64,000 nucleotides of DNA from contig JABFRR010000002.1 of NCBI GenBank assembly GCA_013141065.1, positions 89,927 through 153,926 of the forward strand, given 5' to 3'. How positions within the stretch are numbered: the first letter of the stretch is position 1; every line of letters starts with the position of its first letter. Below, one piece after another: positions 30,079-42,149 of this stretch. Both the position numbers and the translations under genes were made by a program. Below the pieces are notes generated by a model. The model did no database searches, was not told where the DNA came from, and worked only from the letters and a program-made list of their open reading frames with translations. Source of the DNA: Bacteriovoracaceae bacterium (GTDB lineage: Bacteria; Bdellovibrionota; Bacteriovoracia; Bacteriovoracales; Bacteriovoracaceae).

Positions 30079-30714
30079 TTAAATTCCAATAAAGATTTCT
30101 TTCTCATTATTTTCAGTATTATCTGAGTTTATTTCTAGCATATTATTTCTACATGGGTATTTGGCATTAAATTTCTCCTGAATAAGTTCAATTTCTGCTT
30201 TTAATTCGTCTTCATCAATAAATGGACATTGAAGTTCTAAAAATTCATTTCCAGATGCCGAAATGGCCCGACCTTTTATATCTGGCAAATCAAATGCCTT
30301 TTTATTTCCTAAGACAGTAATCGAGTTGACCATTGTGTTCATTCTAAAACAGACTCGACCGCCAATGTTTTCTTGAACTTTGGTATCAATGGTTTCTTTC
30401 GAGACTTTTTGAGTTGCTAGAATTAAATGCATTCCTGCTGCTCTTGCCAATTTTGCTAATTCATCTGTGTATTCTCTAGCGGAATTAATTAAGTGAGCTT
30501 TAGTGTCGTTGGATCTGACCTTTGTGTAGAGAACAGAAGCTTCATCAATTCCGATCACGATTTTGTCCATTCCATCCCTTTGAGGAACAATTTCTTTGTG
30601 ACCTGATTTCTCTAAATATTTAAATCGCCGATCCATTTCATCCTTAAGCTTCTTTAACATTTTGCAAGCTTCTTCTTCGGTTTTGGCAATTCTCACATTA
30701 GATATACTGCTCAT
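30079..30714 (-). pseudogene. FtsK/SpoIIIE-like (conjugation coupling type) ATPase, C-terminal fragment
   Basis: IVIGIDEASVLY (Walker B), ELAKLARAAGMHLILATQK, NIGGRVCFRM, GRAISASGNEFLELQCPF; Walker A half missing at the IS630 boundary. Confidence 0.7.
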
Positions 30715-30739
30715 GATTTAATTTTCTAGTAAAAATTAT

Positions 30740-31783
30740 TTGGCCTATTGTTATGGCCGTACTATTATACTTTTCATGTATAAATTTCTTAACAAAGACC
30801 AAAGACAGGAACTACTTGACGAGCTACAAATTGAGCGTTCAAAAAGATACGCTGATAGGATTCGGGTTATTTTACTCTTAGATGATAATCAGACGTACAA
30901 AGATATTTCTAAATTTTTATTTCTCGATGAAGGATCCATTGCCAATTACAGAAAACGCTATATGGAAGGTGGAATCGAAGGCCTAATTCTGGATGAATAC
31001 AGCACCAAAAGAACAAAGTTAAATCTTGTTGAAGAATTTCAACTTGCCAATGAACTTGACGATAGAATCTTTGCTTCAACTAAAGAAGTTGTTAATCATA
31101 TTTTTAAAAAATATAAAGTAAAATTCTCTATTAGTGGCTGCAACAACCTTCTTCACCGGCTTGGATTTTCGTTCAAAAGCAAAAGGCGTACCTGGTAAAG
31201 CAAAGAAAAAGACCAAGAAGAATTTATAGAAAAATACAATTCTCTCAAAGGAAAAGGAAAGATTTACTTTGGCGATGCAACTCATCCACTTCATAATACA
31301 ATCCTTTCTGCTGGGTGGATTAGAAAAGGCGAAGAAAAAGAAGTTTTCACCAATTCAGGTCGAAATCGCGTCAATGTCTTCGGGGCAATTTCTATTGACG
31401 ACTTAGATATCGTAACTCGTAGCTACGATATAATAAATCAAATCTCAGTATGTAATTTTCTAAAAGCATTAAGAGAGAGAAATCCTAATGGTGAGAAAAT
31501 ATATTTTATTTTAGATCGTGGACCAAGCAATAAGGCATTATCCGTAAGAGAGCTGGCGAAAAAATTAAATATTGAGATAGTGTTTTTGCCCGCCTATAGT
31601 CCAAACTTGAATCCTATAGAACGTTTATGGAAATTTTTTAAGAAAAAAGTTTTATACAATCAGTATTATGAAAAATTTAAAGATTTTAAATTAATTTGCG
31701 CCTCATTTTTTCGAGGAATACGAAAGTATGAATTAGAGCTTGCAACTTTAATTACTGATAATTTTTCAGCAGTAGGCACTTGA
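30740..31783 (+). pseudogene. IS630-family transposase, frameshifted
   Basis: N-term YADRIRVILLLDDNQTYKDISKFLFLDEGSIANYRKRY; then in other frames GKIYFGDATHPLHN and FLPAYSPNLNPIERLWKFFKKKV. Confidence 0.8.
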
Positions 31784-31803
31784 AAACTTAACTGGCTTCA
31801 GTA

Positions 31804-31986
31804 TATCATACGCATGCAGGTTATGATCCTAGATACAATAACGAAAATTTTTCATCAACCGATACAAGATTTTCAAAAGGTAGAGGATTAGGATCTTATC
31901 TAGGAACCCCCTCTGGAAGCACTCAATATCAAGGACCGAATGGGAACACGACAAATATGTCAGGCCCTAATAGTTGTGGAAGGTAA
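31804..31986 (+). pseudogene. RHS-type C-terminal toxin fragment, DUF4329-like
   Basis: YHTHAGYDPRYNNENFSSTDTRFSKGRGLGSYLGTPSGSTQYQGPNGNTTNMSGPNSCGR* with HTH.GYD..Y.NE.FS..D and YLGTPSG signature. Confidence 0.65.
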
Positions 31987-31989
31987 CAA

Positions 31990-32406
31990 ATGAAACTAAT
32001 CTTTTTTTTTCTCTTTTTCTTATTGGCAAATGTAGCTTTAGCGGGTGGCAATTCGGTAAATACAGATTTTATAGAGCTGTTAAAAAATCCAGAAAAGTAC
32101 GATGGAAAAGTGGTAGAGATTATAGGTTTTGCGACCATTGAATTTGAAGGAAATGCATTATACATGGATTCAAAATCTCAAAAGAATGCCTCTTATGAAA
32201 AAGGAGTGTGGCTTGAAATTGCAAAGACACCCTTTGAGCTAAAAAAATATAACGGCTCAAAGGTTTTAGTTAAAGGAATATTTAAACTAAGTAATAAAGG
32301 TCATATGGGATTATGGAGAGGCGCTTTGGAACAAGTGTCAAAAGTAGAATTAGTGAAAACGGAGCCTGTCAAGATAGTTGTCGCCTCTGGCTTAAGCGAA
32401 TTTTAA
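31990..32406 (+). CDS. secreted small protein (OB-like), possible immunity partner
   Basis: Signal peptide; begins 3 nt after the DUF4329-like fragment stop. Confidence 0.45.
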   Translation: MKLIFFFLFFLLANVALAGGNSVNTDFIELLKNPEKYDGKVVEIIGFATIEFEGNALYMDSKSQKNASYEKGVWLEIAKTPFELKKYNGSKVLVKGIFKLSNKGHMGLWRGALEQVSKVELVKTEPVKIVVASGLSEF

Positions 32407-32499
32407 AATTTCTCTTTTCTTATTGGATTGAAATCACATGAAATCTCATCATATTGATAATATTATTTGAATAATATTGAAGCTAAGTTAAAATAAAAA

Positions 32500-32549
32500 C
32501 TGGTGGATGTCGGTAGAAAAAACTTGCAGGTTCTTTTTTCATCCACCAG
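32500..32549. repeat. perfect 10-bp inverted repeat hairpin
   Basis: CTGGTGGATG (32500-32509) / CATCCACCAG (32540-32549). Confidence 0.7.
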
Positions 32550-32673
32550 AAAACTTCTTAAATTCTTAATAAGCCTTTTCAGGCTTTCTAACATCAAATT
32601 TACACTTTACTCTTTAAAGCCATAACTTGATCAGACGATTTTTCGTTATTGAAATCTAAGGGATAAAAAAATC

Positions 32674-32949
32674 CTAATTCACACTAATAACTTTGCACGT
32701 CTTAGCTTCAAGGATAACACCGACAGACACTTTTTCACCTGTTTCAAGGTCATCGATAATAATCGAATGAGCCTCCTGTCCGTTATAAACAACTGGCTTA
32801 CCAAGGAACCTGACATTAATTATTGAATCAGAAAATTCGTATTGGTATCTCTCGTAAGCGGCCCTTTGAGCTTCAGATTTACAAGACTTATCTTGAGCAA
32901 ATAGTGGTAAAGCCAATGAAAGAGAAAGAGTAAAAATAATTGATTTCAT
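32674..32949 (-). CDS. hypothetical secreted protein
   Basis: Signal peptide MKSIIFTLSLSLALPLFA. Confidence 0.45.
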   Translation of the reverse strand: MKSIIFTLSLSLALPLFAQDKSCKSEAQRAAYERYQYEFSDSIINVRFLGKPVVYNGQEAHSIIIDDLETGEKVSVGVILEAKTCKVISVN

Positions 32950-33190
32950 AATCAGTCCTCAAGGATAAGGAATTTTTAGTTTCTTTGAATATGCTAGGGG
33001 GATTTTTTCTAAAAAGCCTGACTTTTCCCCATAATTACATGGTCGAAAATAAAGTGTAAAAAGATTGGTCGGCCTCAGCGAGGATAACTGGCTAAAAAAT
33101 CATAAAACTAACTGATTCGCTTCTTAAAGGGTGCTACTCGGTTTGTAAATTACTTATTGATTGGTGTTGTATCGGGAAGATTTATTAGAA

Positions 33191-34531
33191 TTAAAATTGA
33201 TATTTTTCTTTGAGGTATCTGAACATTTCTACTTTTGCTTCAAGCTTTATTAATCCTCGCCAAATACTAACCGTCCCGGGCTCTCCGTCGCTTTTACGGC
33301 CATTAAAGCCCCCCATCTTAGCGACAAATCGTAGGGCCTCTCTAATCGTTATTCTTTGATCATCAGATATCTTATTTTCTATTTTCAAAACGAGTGATTC
33401 TTCTTCTGAAAAAAGAAAGACTTGAATCTTCATCTGGAGCTGCTTCTGCTAAATGTTTAACGTAATAAATTCTCCACGCAATAACTGAAAATAATGTGAT
33501 ATATTTTTCTAGTCGCTCAAATGTTCTTAATGATGCTCTCTCAACTTTGCATCCGCCATCTTTTAAAATTTTAAAATAATTTTCAATGTGCCAGCGTTTC
33601 TTATAATAATCAATGACTCTAGAAGCATCTCCAAAAATTTTTCAATGGCAAACTTGTCAGCAAGATCCAGTGCAATCGATCTTTCTCTGCAACTTCCCCA
33701 GTCGTACTTATTTCTAATATATTTAACACCACTTTTCTTTTTACAGAAGTAAGTCCATTAAGTTTGAAGCTAGGATCAAAAAATTCTATCTCACCGTACT
33801 TTACAATTGCATCCACATCTTTTTAACTTCGTATGAAATATTTTGAATTCATGATCAGTTTTCTTTTTGTTCAAATGCCAGCGAAGATAATGATCTCCAT
33901 TTTCGATTATTCGATCGTGCTTGGATCTAATTATAAAATCTTTATTATTTTTTATTAAAGTAAATAGAACTTCAAACTGATCTGCCTCCCTGTCAGCGAC
34001 GTGAATGAGTTTTGTGCCTTTAGGACAATGCTTTTCTGTTTCTAAAATTGCCTCTGCCCAACGATCACTTTCTTTCTCCCACATATCATCGTATGCACGA
34101 CTCCATGTTGATAAGGCCATAACTCCTAGAGGTAAATCATTGATATTTACAGCTAAACTATAATGTCCAATAAAACCATGAGTCTCTTGATCTCCAGCTT
34201 TTCCACCAATATTACCTAAGCCTTTTATAGATCTTTTTGAATTGAAGCTAAAAAAGCTAGAATCATGAATCATCAAAGCTACAGATTCATTTTGAAGTCT
34301 CGAAGAAGTAGACTCACGATGCTCAAATAATATTTTATCTGACGAGAAATTCTTGTGACTGAAGAGACGATAAGTTGCTTTTTTATCTGCAAAGTTAACT
34401 ACCGCTTTATTAATAGTTTCGTCAGGACGTCGTGAAAAAATATTCGCCATAGAGAAAAAGCGATCGCGAAGTCTTTTATCTCCAAATTCAATATTCTTAA
34501 ATTCTTTTTCTAGCCAATCGCTTTCACTCAT
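33191..34531 (-). pseudogene. IS4/Tn5-like transposase, broken into several frames
   Basis: SDWLEKEFKNIEFGDKRLRDRFFSMANIFSRRPDETINKA (N-term); LRFVAKMGGFNGRKSDGEPGTVSIWRGLIKL (C-term). Confidence 0.85.
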
Positions 34532-34682
34532 TTAATAAAAATAATTGCAACGATGTGGATGGCCAAGCAAAAAAATCTAACAGGGCCTTACATTTGAAAA
34601 TGTCAACGAGTTAAAGAAAACTTGTGGGTAATTGTTAGTAAAAAGCTTTGGAGTTTGTAAAATCTATAGAGGAGAATAAAAA

Positions 34683-34710
34683 ATAGGCACTTCAAAAAAG
34701 AAGTGCCTAT
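34683..34710 (-). terminator. terminator of sdh operon
   Basis: ATAGGCACTTC/GAAGTGCCTAT perfect stem with T-run on minus strand. Confidence 0.85.
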
Positions 34711-34728
34711 GCAAGTCTTTTGTATTTA

Positions 34729-35499
34729 CTAACGGCCTGAAAATAAACCTTTAGTGACCGCGCGATTCATACGAGCGATGTTTTCAAGTTTAATTCCTTT
34801 CGGACATTGGGCTTCACATTCAGCTTCATTAGTGCAATTTCCAAATCCTAATTCATCCATTTTTTCGACCATGGCAATGGCCCGAGATTCAGCTTCGACT
34901 TGGCCTTGTGGTAACAGTGCCAATTGAGAAATTTTAGCTGAGACAAAAAGCATAGCAGAAGCATTTTTACAACTTGCTACACATGCCCCACAACCGATGC
35001 AAGCAGCAGCATCCATGGCGAGCTCAGCATTTTCTTGTCCGATTAAAATAGCGTTAGCATCAACGGCATTACCTGTGTTGACATTGACGTATCCTCCAGC
35101 GGCCATGATTTCATCAAAAGCTCCGCGGTTAACCATGAGGTCCTTTACTACTGGAAAAGCTTTTGCTCTCCATGGCTCAATGACAATGGTGTCGCCATTT
35201 TTAAATTTTCTCATGTGAAGTTGGCATGTCGTTGTAAGTGCTTCCGGGCCGTGGGCCTGGCCATTGATCATCATTGAACACATTCCACAAATACCTTCAC
35301 GGCAATCGTGGTCGAAAGCGATTGAGTCACCTTGCTCTTTGACTAGTTTAGTATTGAGAGTATCCATCATTTCAAGAAAAGACATGTCAGGTGAAACACC
35401 ATCAAGGGTGTAGTCGACCATTTTACCTTCGTCTTTACTATTTTTTTGTCTCCAAATTTTTAATTTTAAAGACATATTGTGTGCACTATTTCCGCTCAT
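34729..35499 (-). CDS. sdhB: succinate dehydrogenase/fumarate reductase iron-sulfur subunit
   Basis: [49 protein letters not shown]. Confidence 0.95.
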   Translation of the reverse strand: MSGNSAHNMSLKLKIWRQKNSKDEGKMVDYTLDGVSPDMSFLEMMDTLNTKLVKEQGDSIAFDHDCREGICGMCSMMINGQAHGPEALTTTCQLHMRKFKNGDTIVIEPWRAKAFPVVKDLMVNRGAFDEIMAAGGYVNVNTGNAVDANAILIGQENAELAMDAAACIGCGACVASCKNASAMLFVSAKISQLALLPQGQVEAESRAIAMVEKMDELGFGNCTNEAECEAQCPKGIKLENIARMNRAVTKGLFSGR

Positions 35500-35512
35500 A
35501 TTATATCCTCGC

Positions 35513-37450
35513 TTATTTGTAACTTCTTTGGGTTAATTTAACGAACTCGAACTTTAATTCTTCTATGTGGCGCAGAGGTTTTTGGTCTAAACCTTGGTAC
35601 TCCCAAGCAGCGACGTGACAAAACTCTTCATCATTTCTCATTGCTTCGTTTTCTGGAGTTTGAGACTCTTCTCTAAAGTGGCCACCACATGACTCTTTTC
35701 TTTCAAGCGCATCGAGGGCCATCAGTTCACCAAGTTCTAAAAAGTCTGCCACACGTCCAGCTTTTTCAAGCTCAGTGTTAACATCCACATCAGTTCCCGT
35801 GACTTTTACATTGCTCCAGAATTCTTTTTTAAGTTCTTGGATAGTGCTAATGGCACTGATTAAGCCTTTTTCATTACGGGCCATACCGACATGGTCCCAC
35901 ATAATTTTTCCAAGCGCACGGTGAAATTCATCGACTGTTTTTTTCCCATTAATCGCGAGAAGTTTTTGGTATTTTTCTTTAGAGTCAGTTAATGATTTTT
36001 CAAATTCAGGGTGAGCAAGATCAATTTTGTCGAACTTGTTAGTCGCAAAATAATCCCCGATCGTATATGGAATAACGAAATAGCCATCAGCGAGTCCTTG
36101 CATAAGTGCTGAAGCCCCTAGGCGATTGGCCCCATGGTCAGAGAAGTTTGCTTCTCCTAAGACAAATAATCCTGGAATATTACTCATCAAATTGTAATCA
36201 ACCCAAAGGCCACCCATTGTGTAGTGAATTGCCGGATAAATCATCATAGGTGTTTTGTAAGGATTTTGATCTGTAATTCGCTCGTACATATCAAAAAGAT
36301 TTCCGTACTTCGCTCTGATTTTATCTTCGCCATCTCGTTTAATGGCATCAGCAAAATCCAAATAAACGGCCATTCCTGTTTGAGAGACTCCACGTCCTTC
36401 ATCACAGACAAGTTTAGCATTTCTTGAAGCCACATCTCTTGGGACTAGATTTCCAAAAGAAGGATAAATTCGCTCTAAGTAATAATCTCTTTCTGCTTCC
36501 GGTATTTCAGTAGGATTTCTTTTGTCACCTTTTACTTTTGGTACCCAAACGCGGCCATCATTTCGAAGAGACTCAGACATTAAAGTCAGCTTTGATTGAT
36601 GGTCTCCAGAGACGGGGATACAAGTCGGGTGAATTTGAGTGAAACATGGGTTTCCAAAATAAGCACCTTTTTTATAGGCCCTAAAAGCAGCCGAGGCGTT
36701 TGAAGCTTTGGCGTTTGTAGACAAGAAATACACATTTCCATATCCACCAGTTGCTAATAAGACAGCGTCTGCAGTGTGTTTTTCGAAGGCACCCGTTGAA
36801 AGGTTTCTCATGATTACACCACGAGCTTTTCCGTCAACGATCACGAGCTCGACCATCTCACGACGTGTATAACTTTTAATTTTTCCGTTATGCACTTCTT
36901 TCATCATGGCCGAATAGGCACCTAATAAAAGTTGCTGACCAGTTTGTCCGCGGGCATAAAACGTTCTTGAAACTTGAGCACCACCAAAAGATCTGTTGGA
37001 TAATGTTCCACCGTATTCACGAGCAAAGGGAACCCCTTGGGCCACACACTGATCGATAATGTTATTAGCGACTTCTGCCAATCGGTGAACGTTTGATTCA
37101 CGAGCGCGGTAGTCACCACCTTTAACTGTGTCATAAAAAAGCCGGTAAACAGAGTCACCGTCGTTAGTATAATTTTTAGCAGCGTTTATTCCCCCTTGGG
37201 CCGCGATTGAGTGAGCGCGACGAGGAGAATCTTGAATACAAAAAGTTGTGACGTTATAACCAAGCTCTGCCAAAGAAGCAGCAGCTGAGCCTCCCGCTAG
37301 ACCTGTTCCAACGATGATAACAGAATATTTTCTTTTGTTAGCAGCATTGACGATTTTGAGATTAAATTTATGCGTACTCCATCTTTCACCGATAGGGCCC
37401 GCCGGAACTTTGCCATCTAATTTTTTAATTTTATCATTTAATGGAGACAT
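35513..37450 (-). CDS. sdhA: succinate dehydrogenase/fumarate reductase flavoprotein
   Basis: [52 protein letters not shown]. Confidence 0.96.
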   Translation of the reverse strand: MSPLNDKIKKLDGKVPAGPIGERWSTHKFNLKIVNAANKRKYSVIIVGTGLAGGSAAASLAELGYNVTTFCIQDSPRRAHSIAAQGGINAAKNYTNDGDSVYRLFYDTVKGGDYRARESNVHRLAEVANNIIDQCVAQGVPFAREYGGTLSNRSFGGAQVSRTFYARGQTGQQLLLGAYSAMMKEVHNGKIKSYTRREMVELVIVDGKARGVIMRNLSTGAFEKHTADAVLLATGGYGNVYFLSTNAKASNASAAFRAYKKGAYFGNPCFTQIHPTCIPVSGDHQSKLTLMSESLRNDGRVWVPKVKGDKRNPTEIPEAERDYYLERIYPSFGNLVPRDVASRNAKLVCDEGRGVSQTGMAVYLDFADAIKRDGEDKIRAKYGNLFDMYERITDQNPYKTPMMIYPAIHYTMGGLWVDYNLMSNIPGLFVLGEANFSDHGANRLGASALMQGLADGYFVIPYTIGDYFATNKFDKIDLAHPEFEKSLTDSKEKYQKLLAINGKKTVDEFHRALGKIMWDHVGMARNEKGLISAISTIQELKKEFWSNVKVTGTDVDVNTELEKAGRVADFLELGELMALDALERKESCGGHFREESQTPENEAMRNDEEFCHVAAWEYQGLDQKPLRHIEELKFEFVKLTQRSYK

Positions 37451-37451
37451 A

Positions 37452-38126
37452 TTATTTTACTCCTTGTAAGTAACAGAAGATTGGAAAACTTGAAAATCCT
37501 ACCGCCACAATTATTCCAAAAGCGAACGAAGCGAATTTTATTTTAGGCATATACTTCGGGTGATTTAATCCGAGAGATTGAAACGCTGACCAAAAACCAT
37601 GGCTGACGTGAACACCCAAAGTGGCAACACAGACAATATAAAAAAGCACATGTAGTGGATCTTGGAAGTACTCGACCGTTGTACGGTACATGTCTCTCAT
37701 TATAATCCCACCAACTTCAGTATCGTAGTGAGTTCCAAATTTTAAATTGATTATGTGTAAAACCAAAAAGAGAAGTGTAATGGCACCTGAAATAGGCATT
37801 GTTGAAGAAGCGAGTGTTGATCCTCTTCCTGATTTTGTTCGCGAGTGATATTCCACAGGCCTTGCTCTTTTATTTTCCAAAACAAGTTTTACGGCCATAA
37901 AAATATGCGACAGAAAAATCAGCCCGAGAATCAGTTCAGCCAAATAAATAAGCGGATTACTTGTAAGAGTGTACGAATACTTATTAAAAGCATCAGGACT
38001 AACAAACAGTAAAAAGTTTCCAAGCATGTGAGTTAAGACAAAACCGCATAACAATAAACCAGTGATACCCATAATCTGCTTTTTGGTCACAGAGTTAAGA
38101 GGTGAGGACGAACTTTTAGAACTCAT
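37452..38126 (-). CDS. sdhC: succinate dehydrogenase cytochrome b subunit
   Basis: Five-TM cytochrome b type; [25 protein letters not shown]; adjacent to sdhA. Confidence 0.85.
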   Translation of the reverse strand: MSSKSSSSPLNSVTKKQIMGITGLLLCGFVLTHMLGNFLLFVSPDAFNKYSYTLTSNPLIYLAELILGLIFLSHIFMAVKLVLENKRARPVEYHSRTKSGRGSTLASSTMPISGAITLLFLVLHIINLKFGTHYDTEVGGIIMRDMYRTTVEYFQDPLHVLFYIVCVATLGVHVSHGFWSAFQSLGLNHPKYMPKIKFASFAFGIIVAVGFSSFPIFCYLQGVK

Positions 38127-38281
38127 AAGAAATTGCCCCTTTGAAAGTTTAGATAAAATTGTGATCTGAGTTTATAATAACTGATCGACATCGTTAGGTT
38201 AAGAAGAATTAAGAGCTGCAAAAGAGAAATCTAATTCATAAATAAGTTCTTTTTTGCCTCATTTAAATCACTTTTCAAATC

Positions 38282-38776
38282 ATGAATCAAAGCTATATCC
38301 TAGCTAAGGAAATTAGAGAACATAGGATCGATGTGAAAGAGACCAAACAGGATTGTGAATTTGTAGGATGGCGCGAAGAAGTCAGCTTGCCGGACTTTAA
38401 ATTAAAAAACTTGAAAGCGAAGATTGACACAGGGGCAAAAACATCGGCCTTACACGCTGATAATATTGAGATTGTTTCTGTTAAAGGAAAAAAGTTTGTA
38501 AAGTTTACGTTCACCTCCGAAAGTGGAGAACACCATACTATCAAATCACCCTTTATAGTAGAACGCTCAATCCGTAGCTCAAACGGAGACAAGACCATAA
38601 GGCCCGTGGTGAAAACAGAGATAAAAATGGGAAAACATTGTTTTGATATTGAAGTCACATTGATCAATAGAGGAATGATGGGTTTTAAAATGCTCATAGG
38701 CCGTGAGGCTTTAATTGGGAGATTCCTGATAAACCCGGCCAAGCACAATCTCCTCAAACCTAAAAAGGAAAGCTAA
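38282..38776 (+). CDS. RimB-like putative zinc/aspartic protease (RimK-associated)
   Basis: [36 protein letters not shown]...[10 protein letters not shown]. Confidence 0.85.
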   Translation: MNQSYILAKEIREHRIDVKETKQDCEFVGWREEVSLPDFKLKNLKAKIDTGAKTSALHADNIEIVSVKGKKFVKFTFTSESGEHHTIKSPFIVERSIRSSNGDKTIRPVVKTEIKMGKHCFDIEVTLINRGMMGFKMLIGREALIGRFLINPAKHNLLKPKKES

Positions 38777-38778
38777 TC

Positions 38779-39681
38779 ATGAAAATCGCGATTTTATCCC
38801 GCAGCACTAGCTTGTACTCTACAAAAAGATTAATGGAAGCTGGTAAGGCCAGAGGTCATGAGATCGAAGTCATTGATACTCTAAAATGTTACATGGACAT
38901 CACCTCTACCAAGCCTTTAGTTCATTATCAAAATAGAGTTCTCGATCAATTTGATGCGATTATTCCTCGAATTGGTGCGAGTGTGACTTTTTATGGAACT
39001 GCCGTCATCAGACAATTTGAAATGATGGGAGTTTTTTCTCTCAATGAAAGTGTGGCCATTTCTCGCTCGAGAGATAAACTTCGCTCACTTCAACTTCTCT
39101 CGAGAAAAGGGCTAGGTTTACCCATAACAGGTTTTGCTCATTCGACAAAAATGACAAGTGATCTCATTAAACTTGTTGGTGGATCCCCCCTAGTGATTAA
39201 GCTTTTAGAAGGAACTCAAGGTAAAGGTGTTGTTCTTGCTGAAACAGACTCAGCAGCAGAATCGGTTATTGATGCATTTCGCGAGATGGATGCCAATATT
39301 TTAGTTCAGGAATTTATTAAAGAAGCCAGAGGAACTGATATTAGATGTTTTGTGGTTGGTGACCAAGTTGTGGCATCAATGCAAAGAACTGCTAAGCCCG
39401 GTGAATTCAGATCTAATCTGCATCGTGGTGGAACAGCAAAAATTATAGAAATTACTGCTGAAGAACGTCAGGCTGCCCTCGATGCCACAAAAGCATTAGG
39501 TCTCAACTTGGCCGGAGTAGACATGCTTAGGTCTAGTAGAGGCCCGCTCATTATGGAAGTTAACTCAAGTCCCGGACTCAATGGAATAGAGACGGCCACA
39601 GGTAAAGATGTCGCCGGTATGATTATTGAGTATCTCGAAGCGATGGATAAAAATTCCACTGCGACCAAAGGCAATGGTTAA
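38779..39681 (+). CDS. rimK: RimK-family ATP-grasp ligase
   Basis: [28 protein letters not shown]...[20 protein letters not shown]...[23 protein letters not shown]. Confidence 0.95.
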   Translation: MKIAILSRSTSLYSTKRLMEAGKARGHEIEVIDTLKCYMDITSTKPLVHYQNRVLDQFDAIIPRIGASVTFYGTAVIRQFEMMGVFSLNESVAISRSRDKLRSLQLLSRKGLGLPITGFAHSTKMTSDLIKLVGGSPLVIKLLEGTQGKGVVLAETDSAAESVIDAFREMDANILVQEFIKEARGTDIRCFVVGDQVVASMQRTAKPGEFRSNLHRGGTAKIIEITAEERQAALDATKALGLNLAGVDMLRSSRGPLIMEVNSSPGLNGIETATGKDVAGMIIEYLEAMDKNSTATKGNG

Positions 39682-39686
39682 TAATT

Positions 39687-39941
39687 TTGCAAATAAAAGA
39701 GTTTCCCGCCGAATATTTTATTAAACTCGAAGGCCAAGATTTTCTCTTAGGAAGACTGTCGATTAATAAAATGAATTCTAGTTTTTGGGTCGAAATAGAT
39801 ATTGTAACCAAAGAATCAAAAAAAATTTATGCCCATGTCGGCAACCTCTATAATATGTCTGATGTCGATGAAGCAATCACCAATTCAGTTCAGATGTTAT
39901 CAAGTTACTTGACTAAAAAAACTAAGCTTCAGACTTTCTAA
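39687..39941 (+). CDS. hypothetical protein
   Basis: Tightly spaced ORF after rimK. Confidence 0.45.
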   Translation: MQIKEFPAEYFIKLEGQDFLLGRLSINKMNSSFWVEIDIVTKESKKIYAHVGNLYNMSDVDEAITNSVQMLSSYLTKKTKLQTF

Positions 39942-39942
39942 G

Positions 39943-40536
39943 ATGAATAAGTTATTATTAATAATTGTTGCAGCTTCATTTATATTTTTTTTAAATAAAA
40001 ATAAATTTAGCCATTATCAAGCTGCAGGACCTTTTCTTGCTCCTAAACAAGTCGTTCTTGAAATTCCTAAAAAATTAATGGCGCCACCAAGTTTTCAAAT
40101 CATGGCCACACATAGTTATGAACTCACTGCCATGATAATGTCGAAAAGTAGATACTGGTTAGATGGGCCTTCTAAATTATCTCCAGTTGATTTTGTTTTA
40201 GCCTGGGGGCCACTTACAAAAAAAAATTACCTTTCAAAAATAAACTACTCTCAGTGGGGGAGATGGTATTATTTTAATTATAGAGAGTCTGAAGATTTCA
40301 TGATTAATGAAGAAGATATTACGAGTAATAGTGCGAACACTCATATTATTCCTGATTTTTCTAAACCTTTTTTGAAAAAACAAATATTGAATTTTAAAGA
40401 AGGACAAGTCGTGAGATTAATTGGATATCTTGTCACTGTTACCAGAGAAGGGGAAACACTTTGGGAGTCTTCGACAGTAAGGACAGATACTGGAGCAGGT
40501 GCCTGTGAAGTTTTCTATGTCACTGGTGCCTATTAA
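39943..40536 (+). CDS. conserved hypothetical membrane-anchored protein
   Basis: N-terminal TM; FVLAWGPLTKKNYLSKINYSQWGRWYYF...VRLIGYLVTVTREGETLWESSTVRTDTGAGACEVFYV. Confidence 0.6.
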   Translation: MNKLLLIIVAASFIFFLNKNKFSHYQAAGPFLAPKQVVLEIPKKLMAPPSFQIMATHSYELTAMIMSKSRYWLDGPSKLSPVDFVLAWGPLTKKNYLSKINYSQWGRWYYFNYRESEDFMINEEDITSNSANTHIIPDFSKPFLKKQILNFKEGQVVRLIGYLVTVTREGETLWESSTVRTDTGAGACEVFYVTGAY

Positions 40537-41891
40537 ATAGACTGGCTGAATTTTGTTTTGTTAATTTGTTGTCTCAAGTGATAATCAAAGCTCATTGCTA
40601 CATTTCTGACAAAACCCATTCCTCGTGGTGAAATTGTAATGAGATCATCATCTATTTCAATGATTCCATCTTTTTCTAATAATGAAAGTTCTTGCTTTAT
40701 CTCGTCCCAAAAAGGAAGACTTTCTTTGTTTAATAACGAAACTTGATTATTGCACATCAGTTCTGAAATAATTCTCTGAATATTGATATCATCTTCATTG
40801 TGACTATGACCTAATTCCAAGGGAAGCTCACCTGCAGCTATTTTATCTTTATAAGATTTTAGGTCTTTCATGTTTTGCACAAAACTCATCGAAGAATCAG
40901 AAATAGAAGTTGGCCCCAGTCCAATCAAAATTGAGGATTTTTTGTCGACGTAACCCATAAAGTTTCGCTGTAATTTATTTTCCACTTTGGCACGGTAGAG
41001 ATAGCTGGAAGGAAGTGCAAAGTGATCCATCCCCACATCTTCGTAGCCATTTTCCAAAAGAAGTTTTTTTCCAGATTCATAAAGATCTCTTTTTAATTCA
41101 GGAGAAGGAAGGTCAATCTCATGAATTAGCCTTTGATTTTTAATTTTATCAGGCAAGTGAGCGTAGCTGTAAAAAGCAATCAAGTCTGGTTTCATGATTG
41201 CTACTTTTTTTATAGTTTGAGAAATTGTGGTCAGTGATTGTTTGGGAAGTCCGTAAATGAGATCAAAATTGAGTGAAGAAAAATTAAGGGCCCGAAGACT
41301 TTCAACAAGTGCAGAGACCATTTCAGGAGACTGATCACGGTTAATAGATTTTTGAACGTCTGGATCAAAGTCCTGTATTCCGAGAGACACTCTTGCGATG
41401 CCGTTTTGAGAAAGAACTTCCAAGTGTTCACTTTGGCAAGTTCTGGGGTCAATTTCAATAGAGCCAATAAAAGAAGGAGATTTATTTATAAGTAAATTCT
41501 TCAATAAAACTTCTAAATTTTTGGGTGATAAAAAAGTGGGAGTTCCACCGCCAAAATGAAGAGAATTGATTTTCGGTGAAAAGCCCAATTTATTTTTATA
41601 AATTTGCCATTCATTTAAAAGTGCTTCCAAGAACGAATCTTCATTTTTGTGATTTTTAGTAATAATCCTATTACAGGCACAATAATAACAAAGGCTCTCG
41701 CAAAAAGGGACGTGTACGTAGAGATCGACTCCAACATCATCAAGATAGTTTTTTTTAATATGAGAAATCCAGTCTGTAGAACTTGGAGGATTAATCCAAA
41801 AGGGAACGGGGGGATAACTCGTATACCTCGGAGCTGGGCGGTTGTATTTTTGAACTAATTCTTGTTGGTTTAACATATATGGATTATGCAT
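40533..41891 (-). CDS. hemN: oxygen-independent coproporphyrinogen III oxidase
   Basis: YVHVPFCESLCYYCACNRIIT radical SAM; LHFGGGTPTFLSPKNL; HFALP. Confidence 0.95.
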   Translation of the reverse strand: MHNPYMLNQQELVQKYNRPAPRYTSYPPVPFWINPPSSTDWISHIKKNYLDDVGVDLYVHVPFCESLCYYCACNRIITKNHKNEDSFLEALLNEWQIYKNKLGFSPKINSLHFGGGTPTFLSPKNLEVLLKNLLINKSPSFIGSIEIDPRTCQSEHLEVLSQNGIARVSLGIQDFDPDVQKSINRDQSPEMVSALVESLRALNFSSLNFDLIYGLPKQSLTTISQTIKKVAIMKPDLIAFYSYAHLPDKIKNQRLIHEIDLPSPELKRDLYESGKKLLLENGYEDVGMDHFALPSSYLYRAKVENKLQRNFMGYVDKKSSILIGLGPTSISDSSMSFVQNMKDLKSYKDKIAAGELPLELGHSHNEDDINIQRIISELMCNNQVSLLNKESLPFWDEIKQELSLLEKDGIIEIDDDLITISPRGMGFVRNVAMSFDYHLRQQINKTKFSQSI

Positions 41892-42123
41892 TTTAAAATT
41901 TATAATAAGGATGATTTCAATCAGCTAAGGAGAATTTATTTCGGGTGCTGATAATTCACTGACAAGTGTAAGAAGTAGTTAGGTTATACTGTCATTTTAA
42001 TGACTTAGAACTTGGAAAATACGTCAAATTAGTGACTTAGGCAATGTAAGTTTAGTTATGAGATATCAAGCACATAGTTCACTTGTCCACACAGTAAGTA
42101 CTCTAAAAGGGGCTTTGAAAACT

Positions 42124-42139
42124 TGGCACGATCTCTGCA
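42124..42139 (+). promoter_or_regulatory. sigma54 (-24/-12) promoter candidate
   Basis: TGGCACG-ATCT-CTGCA, one mismatch to TGGCACG-N4-TTGCA. Confidence 0.65.
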
Positions 42140-42149
42140 ATGTATACTA

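Noticed and set aside
30741-30759. Seventh TGGCCA doublet (TGGCCT...TGGCCG)
   Set aside because: Spacer is 7 nt, half-sites imperfect and it lies at the IS630 left edge; not counted with the other six.
34729-38126. Unusual sdh operon lacking sdhD
   Set aside because: A single five-TM cytochrome b subunit with SdhA/SdhB is an ordinary established type.
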